This document shows positions 1 through 7,864 of a DNA stretch of 42,015 nt, one piece after another. Position numbers and translations under genes: made by a program. The notes beneath the pieces are model-generated. The model saw only the letters and a program-made list of their open reading frames with translations. It made no database searches and was not told where the DNA came from. Position 1 is the first letter of the stretch. Every line of letters starts with the position of its first letter. Where the stretch lies: assembly GCA_016177925.1 (NCBI GenBank), contig JACOUH010000190.1, positions 1-42,015 of the forward strand. Reading direction: 5' to 3'. This DNA comes from Planctomycetota bacterium (GTDB lineage: Bacteria > Planctomycetota > Planctomycetia > Gemmatales > Gemmataceae).

Positions 1-36
1 AGCGCACCGGCGGGCTCACGCCCCGCCGCTCACCGC
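1..36. repeat. Right arm of a dispersed palindromic repeat
   Basis: The first 36 bases closely match the right half of the palindrome at 13424-13485; both contain a GCGCACCGGCGGGCT core followed by CCGCCGCTCACCG. The left arm would lie outside the window. It sits directly upstream of the heme A synthase gene, so it is probably an intergenic repeat of the type seen elsewhere in this window. Confidence 0.5.
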
Positions 37-52
37 GAACATACGAGACTTC

Positions 53-1105
53 ATGACGAGCAGCGCACCCGCTCCCCTGACCGCCGGCCCTCCTCGCTGG
101 CTGCACGCGCTGGCCGTGTTCACGGTCGTCGCCGCGCTGCCGCTGCTGCTGCTCGGGGCCGAGGTGACGACCAAGAACGTCGGCATGATCGACCAGCAGG
201 GCTTCCGCGAGCCCTGGCATCTGTTCACCGTTGAGGTGTGGGAGAAGGGCCCGGGGTTCGGCATCGCCCTGCTCATCGAGCACACGCACCGCCTGGCGGG
301 GTTCGTCGTCGGTTTCTCCTGCATCGTGATGGCGATCGGCCTGTGGCGGCTCGACCCGCGCCGCTGGGTCGGCGGGCTGGGCATCACAGTGTTGGCCGCG
401 GTCAGCGTCCAGGGACTGCTCGGTGGATTCCGCGTCCAGCTCAACGCCCGCTTCGGCCCGGAGCTGGCCCTCGTCCACGGCTGCTTTGCCCAGATCGCGT
501 TCGCCCTGCTCGTCAGCCTCGCCCTGGTCACATCGCGATCATGGGGCATCACCTCCTCCGCCCCGACGGCGACGGAGGCCCGCTCCCTCCGCTGGTTATG
601 TCTGCTGGCGGTCGGGCTCCTTTATCTCCAGATTGTCCTCGGCGCCCTGGTGCGGCGGAAGGAGACGCAGACGGCGCCGCGACTGCACCTGCTCGTCGCC
701 TTCGTGGTGACCGCTCTTCTGATGCTGCTCGTGCGCTCAGTTTATGCCTCCCATCGCGGGCGGCGGTTGCTGACGCGGGCTGCGGCGGTCCTTGTCGTCT
801 TGCTGGGCGGACAGCTTTTCCTCGGCAGCGAGGCGTGGCTGGCGCGGTTCCGGACCGCTTACCCGAACCGGATCGAGGTGCGGCCGCTGCTGGCGTCGCG
901 GGGCGCGACGCTCGGCGAGGGAGGCTGGGCGGGCTTCTTCCGGGCGGTCTTCACCGACCCCGGCTTCGTGCGCTCGCTGCACTTCCTGGTCGGGGCGCTG
1001 CTCTTTGCCCTGGTGGTGTCGATGACCCTGTACGCGTTCCGCGGCCTCGCCCAGCCCGCTGGGCACCAGCCCGTGCCGACGCCGCGTCTGGAGGAGGCCG
1101 CATGA
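53..1105 (+). CDS. ctaA: Heme A synthase (CtaA/COX15 family)
   Basis: This 350-residue integral membrane protein is predicted to oxidise the methyl group of heme O to the formyl of heme A for cytochrome c oxidase. Hydrophobic segments run through the whole length, consistent with the eight-helix CtaA fold. The four heme-ligand histidine regions are recognisable: EHTHRLAG near residue 80, LVHGCFAQ near 143, RLHLLVAF near 210, and SLHFLVGA near 308. The Glu before the first His pair, typical of the family, is present. The ATG at 53 follows a weak ribosome site. The stop overlaps the ctaB start as ATGA, so the two are translationally coupled. The cox genes downstream support the assignment. Confidence 0.93.
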   Translation: MTSSAPAPLTAGPPRWLHALAVFTVVAALPLLLLGAEVTTKNVGMIDQQGFREPWHLFTVEVWEKGPGFGIALLIEHTHRLAGFVVGFSCIVMAIGLWRLDPRRWVGGLGITVLAAVSVQGLLGGFRVQLNARFGPELALVHGCFAQIAFALLVSLALVTSRSWGITSSAPTATEARSLRWLCLLAVGLLYLQIVLGALVRRKETQTAPRLHLLVAFVVTALLMLLVRSVYASHRGRRLLTRAAAVLVVLLGGQLFLGSEAWLARFRTAYPNRIEVRPLLASRGATLGEGGWAGFFRAVFTDPGFVRSLHFLVGALLFALVVSMTLYAFRGLAQPAGHQPVPTPRLEEAA

Positions 1106-2031
1106 AAGCCGATGCCGCCACCCTCCCCGAGCCGGCCGTCCTGGCCGCCTCGCGCCTGGCCGACTACCTTGCGCTGACCAAGCCGCGCGTGGCGATCCTC
1201 GTCCTATTCACCGTCGGTGCCGGCGTGCTGCTCGCCGCCGGGCGGGGCGTCGACCTGCTGCTGCTGTTCCACACCGTCTTCGGCACGGCCCTCGTCGCCG
1301 GCGGGGCCAGCGCCCTCAACCAGCTCCTTGAACGCAACAGCGACGCCCTCATGCGGCGTACCGAGAACCGCCCCCTTCCCGCCGGCCGGCTGCAGCCCCG
1401 GGAGGTATGGGTGTTTGGCGCGGGGCTGGGCCTCCTTGGCGTGGCCTACCTCGCCGTGGCCCTGCACCAGGCCGTCACGCCGCTGGTGGCCACCTTCACG
1501 TTCGCCGCCTACGTCGGCATCTACACGCCTCTGAAAAGTCGGACGTCGCTGAACACCCTGGTCGGGGCGGTCCCCGGCGCCCTGCCGCCGGTGATCGGCT
1601 GGACGGCGGTTCGCGGCAGCATCGACCCGCAGGCGTGGGCGCTGTTCGCTGTCGTCTTCCTCTGGCAGGTGCCGCACTTTTTGGCGATCGCCTGGATCTA
1701 CCGCGACGATTACGCCCGCGCCGGCCTGTGCATGCTGCCGGTCGCCGACCGCGACGGCGCCGCCACCGGCCGGCACATGGTCGTCTATGCGCTGGCGCTG
1801 GTTCCCGCCAGTTTCGCTCCAGTGCTGCAAGGCTCGGCGGGGCCGGTCTATCTGCTCGGGGCGCTGGCGCTGGGGCTCGGCTTTTTGGGCAGCGCGGCCG
1901 GCTTCGCTCGTTGTCCCTCGGTCGCGCGGGCCCGCCGCGTGCTGCGGGCCTCGCTGGTCTACCTGCCTGGCCTGCTCGGCCTGCTGCTGCTGGACAGCCT
2001 GTCCGGCGTGAGGACGTTCGTCAACCCCTAA
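1102..2031 (+). CDS. ctaB: Protoheme IX farnesyltransferase (heme O synthase)
   Basis: This 309-residue UbiA-superfamily membrane prenyltransferase transfers a farnesyl group to protoheme IX, giving heme O, the substrate of the upstream heme A synthase. The first Asp-rich motif is seen as NQLLERNSDALMRRTENRPL (residues about 73-92). The second conserved loop is YRDDYARAGLCMLPV (about 200-214). Many hydrophobic helices surround them. The ATG at 1102 lies inside the ctaA stop (ATGA overlap), which fixes the start; the frame is open further upstream but that part is antiparallel-type shadow over ctaA. Length is normal for the family. Confidence 0.94.
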   Translation: MKADAATLPEPAVLAASRLADYLALTKPRVAILVLFTVGAGVLLAAGRGVDLLLLFHTVFGTALVAGGASALNQLLERNSDALMRRTENRPLPAGRLQPREVWVFGAGLGLLGVAYLAVALHQAVTPLVATFTFAAYVGIYTPLKSRTSLNTLVGAVPGALPPVIGWTAVRGSIDPQAWALFAVVFLWQVPHFLAIAWIYRDDYARAGLCMLPVADRDGAATGRHMVVYALALVPASFAPVLQGSAGPVYLLGALALGLGFLGSAAGFARCPSVARARRVLRASLVYLPGLLGLLLLDSLSGVRTFVNP

Positions 2032-2052
2032 CCTTGACCACGGATCACCGAC

Positions 2053-3054
2053 ATGAGCATTCATCCCGCTCACGACTCGAAGGTTCACATGGGCCTGCCG
2101 CTGCCCCACGGCAAGCTGGCCGTGTGGCTGTTCCTGGTCACGGAAATCATGTTCTTCACGGCGCTGATCGGGACCTACCTCCTGCTCCGCAACTCCTCGG
2201 CGTCGATCCCGCGCGAGGTCAAGGACGAGGCCGGCAACGTCAAGAAGGAGCGGCTGGCCTGGCCCAAGCCGCACGACGTCCACCTCATCGAGTCGATCGG
2301 CGCCATCAACACGTTTGTGCTGATCTGCTCCAGCGTGACTGTCGTGCTCGCCCACTACTCACTGCACAAGCGCAACACGAAACGCGCCATCCAGTATGTC
2401 GCCGCCACGCTCGCCCTGGGCACGACCTTCCTCGTCATCAAGGCATTCGAGTACAAGAGCAAGATCGATCACGACATCTTGCCGGGACACATGGGAGAAA
2501 CGCTGCCCGGCATCTCCCTGGCGACAGAGAAGACCTACTTTCCGACGTCGCAGAAGTACATCAACCGCCTGCGGGCGCGGCTCGAGGAGATCACCGACGA
2601 CCCGACGAAGGCGAGCCTCGACGCCGACTCGGGCCTCCTCAAGGAGTGCAAGCAGCTGCTCGACGACATCCGCGGCCAACAGCAGACCACTGAGGCGGGC
2701 AAGGCCGACGTCGCGAAGCCGCTGGCCGAACCGCCGCCCCGGGCGATGTCGATACCGGAGATCGGCCAGAAGGCGAACGAACTGATCGAGAAAGCAGAGA
2801 AGGAAGGCAAGCCGTTGCACCTGTCGCCGACGATCCCGTTCGGCAACATGTGGGCGTCGTGCTATTTCGCCATGACAGGCTTCCACGCGCTGCACGTCTT
2901 CGGCGGGCTCGTGGTCTTCGTGATCATGCTGCTGATGGCGGCGCGCGGCAAGTTCGGCCCGCAGCATGAGGGCATGGTCGAGCTGACCGGGCTGTACTGG
3001 CACTTTGTCGACATCGTGTGGATCTTCCTGTTTCCGCTGCTCTACCTGGTATGA
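2053..3054 (+). CDS. ctaE: Cytochrome c oxidase subunit III with a long internal insertion
   Basis: This is a heme-copper oxidase subunit III of 333 residues. The N-terminal segment ([19 protein letters not shown], about residues 20-38) and the C-terminal segment ([19 protein letters not shown], then [20 protein letters not shown]) are typical of the family, including the conserved WHFVD. Between about residues 135 and 255 there is a hydrophilic, Lys/Glu-rich stretch with little hydrophobic character, absent from most subunit III proteins, so the protein is longer than a usual five-helix form. It follows ctaB after 21 bases and precedes subunit IV. The insert probably faces outside the membrane (inference). 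Confidence 0.92.
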   Translation: MSIHPAHDSKVHMGLPLPHGKLAVWLFLVTEIMFFTALIGTYLLLRNSSASIPREVKDEAGNVKKERLAWPKPHDVHLIESIGAINTFVLICSSVTVVLAHYSLHKRNTKRAIQYVAATLALGTTFLVIKAFEYKSKIDHDILPGHMGETLPGISLATEKTYFPTSQKYINRLRARLEEITDDPTKASLDADSGLLKECKQLLDDIRGQQQTTEAGKADVAKPLAEPPPRAMSIPEIGQKANELIEKAEKEGKPLHLSPTIPFGNMWASCYFAMTGFHALHVFGGLVVFVIMLLMAARGKFGPQHEGMVELTGLYWHFVDIVWIFLFPLLYLV

Positions 3055-3066
3055 CGCGACCAACCT

Positions 3067-3130
3067 GGCGAGCGGGGGTGTGAACCCCCCGGTAAGTCAA
3101 CGTACCGGGGGGTTCACACCCCCGCTCGCC
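3067..3130. repeat. Perfect 28-bp palindrome between coxIII and coxIV
   Basis: Arms at 3067-3094 and 3103-3130 are perfect inverted complements around an 8-base loop (3095-3102). The arms carry the GCGGGGGTGTGAACCCCC core. A related palindrome lies at 20538-20604. In the transcript it would form a very stable hairpin and could set the level of downstream genes or act as an RNA stability element. It lacks a T-run, so it is not a classical terminator. Confidence 0.85.
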
Positions 3131-3151
3131 GGTCTGAAGGAGTCTGGTTTC

Positions 3152-3460
3152 ATGGCCGACACGCACGAACCGGTGGCCCACGCAGGGCCGGACTTCCGGC
3201 TCTACCTGATCATCTTCGCCGCTCTGTCGGTGTTCACCCTGCTGTCGTTCCTGGTGAACGCGCTCTTCGGCGCCGGCAATCATACCGGCGCCACGATCAT
3301 CATGCTCGTTGCCGTCATCAAGGCGACGCTCGTGGCGATGATCTTCATGCATCTGAGATGGGACTGGGGCAGGCTCTACTTCCTCATCATCCCGGCCTTC
3401 ATCCTCGGTTCCATGCTGATGATGGTTCTGCTGCCGGACATTGTCCTCGCCTGGGTGTAA
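3152..3460 (+). CDS. ctaF: Cytochrome c oxidase subunit IV, prokaryotic type
   Basis: This 102-residue protein has three hydrophobic helices: near residues 16-38 (LYLIIFAALSVFTLL), 45-65 (TIIMLVAVIKATLVAMIFMH) and 73-98. The AxIKATLVAMIFMHL pattern of the second helix is characteristic of small prokaryotic COX IV subunits. The start chosen is the ATG at 3152, downstream of the palindrome and preceded by GAAGGAG (ribosome site). An in-frame extension upstream reads through the palindrome and is not believable. It sits between subunit III and the SCO protein, as in other oxidase clusters. Confidence 0.88.
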   Translation: MADTHEPVAHAGPDFRLYLIIFAALSVFTLLSFLVNALFGAGNHTGATIIMLVAVIKATLVAMIFMHLRWDWGRLYFLIIPAFILGSMLMMVLLPDIVLAWV

Positions 3461-3466
3461 TCGGTC

Positions 3467-4549
3467 ATGTGCTGTCCCGTGGCGCGATTCCTGTTGCTCG
3501 CTGGCGTGGCCGGGCTTGTCCTGTTCGGCGGGCTCTCGTGCCGGCCGACGGCGCCCGACGTGTTCGGCAAGGTCCCCCCCTTCGAGTTGACCGAGCGCAG
3601 TGGTCAAAGCATTTCCGACGCCACGCTGCGCGGCAAGGTCTGGATCGCGTCGTTCGTGTTCACGCGCTGCACCGGCCCCTGCCCGCAGGTCACCGCGACG
3701 ATGGCACGCCTCCAGAAGGAGCTGAACCTCGCCCGCCGCAATGACCTCCGCCTGGTCACCTTCACCGTCGACCCGGAGCGCGACCAGCCCAAGGAACTGC
3801 AGGACTACGCCCGCCACTTCCAGGCCGATGCCGAGAAATGGCTCTTTTTGACCGGCAAGAAGGAGGACATTCACCGCCTGCTTATCGAGGGCTTCAAGGT
3901 CGGCGTCCGGGAGAAACCTGCTGGCGAGCGCAAGCCCGGCGACGAGTTCGACCACTCCACGCACCTCGTCGTCGTCGACCGGGACGGCAACATCCGCAGC
4001 TACTTCTGGGGTCTGGTACCCACCGACGGAGGCGCGGCCGGCGAGTATGTCTTCGAGGAAGACATGCGCAAGCTGCGCGAAACGGTGCGGCAACTCTCCT
4101 TGGGGCCGATCGACTTTCCCCTGCTCAACGCCTCGCTGAACGCCGCTGCGGGTGTGCTGTTGATCCTTGGCTACCTCGCAGTCAAGCGCCGGCGCATCGC
4201 CCTGCACAAGGCGTCGATGCTGACGGCGCTGGTCGTTTCAGGTCTCTTCCTCGCTTGCTATCTCTATTATCACCTGGCGATCCAGCACGGCCGGCCGACA
4301 CACTTCTCGGAGCGCGCCCCGGAGGCCCCGTCCTGGGTGAGGACGATCTACTACGTCATCCTGGACTCGCACATCGTCCTGGCGGCGATCGTCGTGCCGG
4401 TGGCTCTGTACGTCAGCTATCTGGGGCTGCGCAACCGCATCGAGCGGCACGTGCGACTGGCGCGCTGGCTGCTGCCGGTGTGGCTGTACGTGTCGGTGAC
4501 GGGCGTCGTCGTCTACTGGATGCTGTATCGCCTCTATCCGTCGCCGTGA
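3467..4549 (+). CDS. SCO1/SenC copper chaperone fused to a DUF420 membrane domain
   Basis: This 360-residue protein joins two oxidase assembly modules. The N-terminus is a hydrophobic signal ending in Cys (LFGGLSC, about residue 25), suggesting a lipoprotein or anchored form. Residues about 33-205 are a SCO1 thioredoxin-like domain with the copper-binding CTGPC (about 69-73) and the distal His in FDHSTHLVVVDRDG. SCO proteins deliver copper to the CuA site of subunit II. From about residue 220 a DUF420/CtaM-like domain follows, with four hydrophobic helices and conserved His residues (ALHKASM, YYHLAIQHG, LDSHIVLA). The ATG at 3467 starts six bases after the coxIV stop. The same genes are usually separate, so the fusion is notable. 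Confidence 0.88.
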   Translation: MCCPVARFLLLAGVAGLVLFGGLSCRPTAPDVFGKVPPFELTERSGQSISDATLRGKVWIASFVFTRCTGPCPQVTATMARLQKELNLARRNDLRLVTFTVDPERDQPKELQDYARHFQADAEKWLFLTGKKEDIHRLLIEGFKVGVREKPAGERKPGDEFDHSTHLVVVDRDGNIRSYFWGLVPTDGGAAGEYVFEEDMRKLRETVRQLSLGPIDFPLLNASLNAAAGVLLILGYLAVKRRRIALHKASMLTALVVSGLFLACYLYYHLAIQHGRPTHFSERAPEAPSWVRTIYYVILDSHIVLAAIVVPVALYVSYLGLRNRIERHVRLARWLLPVWLYVSVTGVVVYWMLYRLYPSP

Positions 4550-4565
4550 CGGGAGACTAGAATCA

Positions 4566-4700
4566 GTGGGGCAGGCATCTTGCCTGCCGGAAGTGGGGCA
4601 GGCATCTTGCCTGCCGGAAGTGGGGCAGGCATCTTGCCTGCCGGAAGTGGGGCAGGCATCTTGCCTGCCGGAAGTGGGGCAGGCATCTTGCCTACAGGAA
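4566..4700. repeat. Five tandem copies of a 27-bp palindromic unit
   Basis: Five head-to-tail units begin at 4566, 4593, 4620, 4647 and 4674. Each contains GGCAGGCATCTTGCCTGCC, itself a hairpin. Units 1-4 are identical; unit 5 differs near its end (CTACAGGAA instead of CTGCCGGAA), which creates AGGAA at 4696-4700, six bases before the ATG at 4707. The unit resembles the half-palindromes inserted at 30662-30714. The array lies in the gap between the SCO fusion gene and the next small gene. Confidence 0.95.
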
Positions 4701-4706
4701 CGTTCA

Positions 4707-5063
4707 ATGAGCTGGTTTCGCTGGTCCCTGGGATTGTTCGCCTTGCTCGTGCTGTTCGCTTCACCGCGAGCGGCCTACGCCTGCCCTTCCTGACAGGAAG
4801 CCATCGCGGCCTCCTCCGGTTCGGAGGACCTGCCCGACGAGAACGACCCGTTCAAGGAAGCCCAGGCTTACAATTACAGCATCTATCTCATGGTGGGCAT
4901 GCCGTACCTGTTGCTCGGGACCGTCGGCTTCATGGTCTATCAGGGACTGAAGCGGAAGGCACTGGCCGAACAAGCGTCCGCCGGTCTCGTCCCGGCCGGG
5001 GGGCAGGGAGAGCGTCCATGTTCAGACCCATTACCCGTCGAGGGTTCGTTGCCGGCACCGTGA
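4707..5063 (+). CDS. Small membrane protein with an in-frame TGA; candidate selenoprotein (CPSU) or a nonsense-mutated gene
   Basis: The frame from ATG 4707 encodes an export signal (WFRWSLGLFALLVLFASPRA), then ACPS, then TGA at 4791-4793 (codon 29), then an uninterrupted coding-like frame to TGA at 5061. After the TGA come an acidic linker (SEDLPDENDPFKEA), a transmembrane helix (NYSIYLMVGMPYLLLGTVGF) and a basic end. Stopping at codon 29 would give only a signal peptide. The TGA falls where a CxxC motif would have its second Cys, giving CPS-U if read as selenocysteine. A hairpin follows (4812-4828). The start is supported by AGGAA at 4696-4700. The position after the SCO gene suggests a thiol or copper role in oxidase assembly (inference). 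A plain nonsense mutation or sequence error would look the same. Confidence 0.6.
4794..4832 (+). promoter_or_regulatory. Possible bacterial SECIS hairpin after the in-frame TGA
   Basis: TCCTCC (4812-4817) pairs with GGAGGA (4823-4828) around loop GGTTC (4818-4822). The loop starts 24 bases after the TGA and begins GG, with a following T, which fits the general bacterial SECIS pattern of a short hairpin with G in the first loop positions a few turns after UGA. CAGG right after the TGA can also pair with CCTG at 4829-4832. A short GC-rich hairpin can arise by chance, so this is supporting, not decisive. Confidence 0.4.
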
Positions 5064-6550
5064 CCGCCGGCGCCGCTGCCACACTCGCCGAGTTCGCCTT
5101 CCTGCAGTCACTGCCCCGCGTCGATGCCAAGGATGCGAAAGCCCAACTCGTCCCGCTCGAAGCCGACATCGAGCCACTCGTCCGCCTGATCGAGGACACC
5201 GATCGCAGCAAACTCCTGGAATCCATCGCCGACCGCATTCACGCCGGCACGAGCTATCAGCAACTGCTCGGCGCCCTGTTCCTGGCGGGCGTGCGCGGCA
5301 TCCAGCCGCGGCCGGTCGGGTTCAAGTTCCATGCCGTGCTGGTCGTCAACTCGGCGTACCTCGCCAGCCTCGCCGCCACCGACAACGACCGCTGGCTGCC
5401 GCTGTTCTGGGCGCTGGACAACTTCAAGGGCAGCCAGGCCGCCAACGAGCAGCAGGGCGACTGGCACATGGCGCCCGTCAACGAGGCCAAGGTGCCGCGC
5501 GCCCACCAGGCCCGCCAGCGCTTCGTCGAGGCGATGGACGACTGGAACGAGGAGGCCGCCGACGTCGCCGTCGCCTCGCTGGTCCGCTCGGCAGGTGCTG
5601 CCGAGGTGATCGAACTGTTCTGGCGCTATGGCGCCCGCGACTTCCGCAGCATCGGCCACAAGGCGATTTACGTCGCCAATGCCTGGCGCGCCCTGCAGGC
5701 GATCGGCTGGCGCCACGCCGAGCCGATCATGCGCTCGCTCGCCTACGCCCTGCTCGCCCACGAGGGCGACAACCCCGCCAAGCGCGATGCTGAGCCCGAT
5801 GTTCCCTTCCGTGACAACCGGAAACGCGCCCGCCGTATTCGCGGCGACTGGCAGCGCGGCACGATCAACAGCGACGCCACGACCGACATACTGTCCAACC
5901 AGCGCAAGGCCTCGCCCAGTGAGGCCTGCGATCAGCTCGTCGACATCCTCAACAAGAAGGTCGACCCGGCGTCGGTGTGGGACGCGATGTTCCTGACGGC
6001 CGGCGAACTGCTGATGCGGCAACCGGGGATCGTCGGTCTGCACTGCGTGACGACGGTGAACGCGCTGCACTACGCCTACCAGGCTACCGGCAACGACGAG
6101 ACCCGGCGGCTGATGCTGTTGCAGGCGGCGGCATTCCTGCCCATGTTCCGCAAGGCGATGGAGGGCCGCGGCACGCTCTCCGACTTGCGCGTCGACCGGC
6201 TCGAAAAGGGCGAGGTCGCGAAGGACGGCACCAAAGAGGACGCGATCAAGGACCTCTTCCGCGAGGTGAGCCGCGAGCGGCTGTCGGCGGCGAAGAAAAC
6301 GTTGGCGGCGCTGACGGTGCCGGGGCTGACGGCGGACGTGCTGATGAAGGAGGCGCGGCGCCTGGTGTTCGCCAAGGGCAACGACGCGCACGACTACAAG
6401 TTCAGCTCGGCGGCGCTGGAGGACTATTACCATGTCACGCCAGGCTGGCGCGAGCGATTCCTGGCGACGAGCATGTTCAACCTGCGCGGCTCGGGCGGCC
6501 GCGACACCGGCTTGCTGGAGCGCACTCGCGCCGCGCTATCGAAGTCATAA
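5018..6550 (+). CDS. Tat-exported protein of unknown function
   Basis: This 510-residue protein starts with a twin-arginine signal (TRRGFVAGTVTAGAAATLAEF), so it is exported folded, probably with a cofactor. The rest looks helical and soluble. His-rich conserved-looking segments are GFKFHAVLVVNSAYL (about residue 110), GHKAIYVANAWRALQAIGWRHAEP (in two parts, about 215-238) and GIVGLHCVTTVNALHYAYQ (about 340). The spacing of His residues resembles questin-oxidase-like helical oxygenases, but I cannot assign it. The ATG at 5018 has GGGAG upstream and lies inside the end of the preceding small gene (46-base overlap), which implies translational coupling if that gene is read through. Confidence 0.7.
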   Translation: MFRPITRRGFVAGTVTAGAAATLAEFAFLQSLPRVDAKDAKAQLVPLEADIEPLVRLIEDTDRSKLLESIADRIHAGTSYQQLLGALFLAGVRGIQPRPVGFKFHAVLVVNSAYLASLAATDNDRWLPLFWALDNFKGSQAANEQQGDWHMAPVNEAKVPRAHQARQRFVEAMDDWNEEAADVAVASLVRSAGAAEVIELFWRYGARDFRSIGHKAIYVANAWRALQAIGWRHAEPIMRSLAYALLAHEGDNPAKRDAEPDVPFRDNRKRARRIRGDWQRGTINSDATTDILSNQRKASPSEACDQLVDILNKKVDPASVWDAMFLTAGELLMRQPGIVGLHCVTTVNALHYAYQATGNDETRRLMLLQAAAFLPMFRKAMEGRGTLSDLRVDRLEKGEVAKDGTKEDAIKDLFREVSRERLSAAKKTLAALTVPGLTADVLMKEARRLVFAKGNDAHDYKFSSAALEDYYHVTPGWRERFLATSMFNLRGSGGRDTGLLERTRAALSKS

Positions 6551-6568
6551 CAAACACGTCGACCTGTT

Positions 6569-6610
6569 TTCCGCTTGCGGCTTCGCGCTCGCGCGAAGCC
6601 GCAAGCGGAA
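6569..6610. terminator. 20-bp perfect hairpin between convergent genes
   Basis: Arms 6569-6588 and 6591-6610 are perfectly complementary with a 2-base loop. It lies between the plus-strand gene ending at 6550 and the minus-strand gene ending at 6626, where a bidirectional terminator is expected. No clear T-run follows, so it may instead be a dispersed palindrome of the host. Confidence 0.55.
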
Positions 6611-6625
6611 GAGTCATTCCCGTCG

Positions 6626-7756
6626 CTACGGGAGCCGGACGTTTTTGAACTCGAACGGAACGGGCACCTCGACGAACCCCGCCGGGGCGCGGTAGACGAG
6701 CCGCCAGTTGGTATAGTCGCCGCGCTTCTGCTGCGGTGTGTCCTCGAAGAAATACTCCAGGACCACTTTCCGCGACGTCGCCCGATTCCGGTTGTAGCCG
6801 GTGCTCCGCAAGCGTGTCTTGCCGTCGCGGTGGCGCAGATAGATCTGATTGCCGACATCCCAGAACTGATGGCTGTCAAAGTCGGCGCTGCCGTCGGGAA
6901 GCAACGTCGTGACCTCGATCTTCCACACACGCGTGCCGAGGTTCGGCTCGCCCACGGAAACCGTGACGCCAGCCGCCTTCTTGGAACGACGGTTCGCGTC
7001 TGCCTTCAGCTTGTCGAGCGTATCGAACTCGAACTCCAGCATCCTGCTCGTCCCGCGAACGGCGAACGCCCCCTTGAGCAGTCCGATGCGGTCGGCGGCA
7101 CGCGGCAGCGCGGGCAACGTCAGGTCGACGACGAAGGCTTTCCGTCCCTCGACAGGAACCCAACTCCCGCCCGGCGGCGGCATCCTGACGGGGTTACCGT
7201 TCGCGTCGTGCATGACGAGGTTCTCGGCCCTTGTCTCGAGGAAGTACGACAGGAAGTGCGGCTCCCAGGCGACCTCGACGGAGGCTCGGTAGCTGCTCAT
7301 GCCCGTCTCGTAGTCGAGCGTCGCGTTGAGGCGCTGCATCGCTATTCGGAAGATGCCGCTGTGGCTGACCGGCTGCTTCGGGTCCTTGTTGGTTTTCGTA
7401 TCCTTCACCAGGACGGGCGCTCCGTCGCCGCCGTAGAGGTTGACCCGTGCCCCCGCCGCCCGTGCAATCGTGTCCAGCGCCTGCCAGTAGCCGGCGTCCT
7501 TCAGGTTCAATTGCAGAGGGGGATCGTCGTCGAGCGCGGTGCGGGCGGGGCATTTCGTCTGTACGGCGAACGCCTGGAGCGCCTTGCTCAGTGAGATGCG
7601 ATCTTCCTGGAGCGTGGCCTTCCTCGGCACCGGCGCTGCGGGTTTGTCCGCGGGTTCCTGTCCCCGACCTGCCTTGCCCGGCCGTGCGCTCGCAGGGAAC
7701 AGACACGCGGTACAGAGGAGGATCGTGACGAGCGGGGCAAAGCGGTACAACGGCAT
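6626..7756 (-). CDS. Secreted protein of unknown function
   Basis: This 376-residue protein has a clear export signal (MPLYRFAPLVTILLCTACLF, ending near ASARP). A Cys in the signal could be a lipobox variant, but SARP reads more like a signal-peptidase I site. Residues about 45-110 (LQEDRISLSKALQAFAVQT, then DAGYWQALDTIARAAGARV) resemble the short N-terminal domain of secretin or TonB-type proteins, where a helix follows a beta strand. The rest is beta-rich with several DYxN/W motifs. No enzyme motif is visible. It is monocistronic as far as can be seen, with an ATG at 7756. I do not recognise the family with confidence. Confidence 0.65.
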   Translation of the reverse strand: MPLYRFAPLVTILLCTACLFPASARPGKAGRGQEPADKPAAPVPRKATLQEDRISLSKALQAFAVQTKCPARTALDDDPPLQLNLKDAGYWQALDTIARAAGARVNLYGGDGAPVLVKDTKTNKDPKQPVSHSGIFRIAMQRLNATLDYETGMSSYRASVEVAWEPHFLSYFLETRAENLVMHDANGNPVRMPPPGGSWVPVEGRKAFVVDLTLPALPRAADRIGLLKGAFAVRGTSRMLEFEFDTLDKLKADANRRSKKAAGVTVSVGEPNLGTRVWKIEVTTLLPDGSADFDSHQFWDVGNQIYLRHRDGKTRLRSTGYNRNRATSRKVVLEYFFEDTPQQKRGDYTNWRLVYRAPAGFVEVPVPFEFKNVRLP

Positions 7757-7864
7757 GACTCGGTCTCTCGGGCGCCTCGGCGTCTTCTCTGATGATAAAG
7801 ACGGCCGACCGGCCTCGCAACAACGCCGTCAGGTCGCGACCGGCTTTCCAGGAAACGACATTCC

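Noticed and set aside
238-1101. Long open frame extending ctaB upstream
   Set aside because: It runs through the ctaA coding region in another frame, and the ATGA overlap at 1102 gives a natural ctaB start.
4566-4700. CRISPR array
   Set aside because: The units are contiguous 27-bp repeats without spacers.
4566-4706. Protein made of GQASCLPE repeats
   Set aside because: It is a translation of the tandem palindromic units; the real start is the ATG at 4707.
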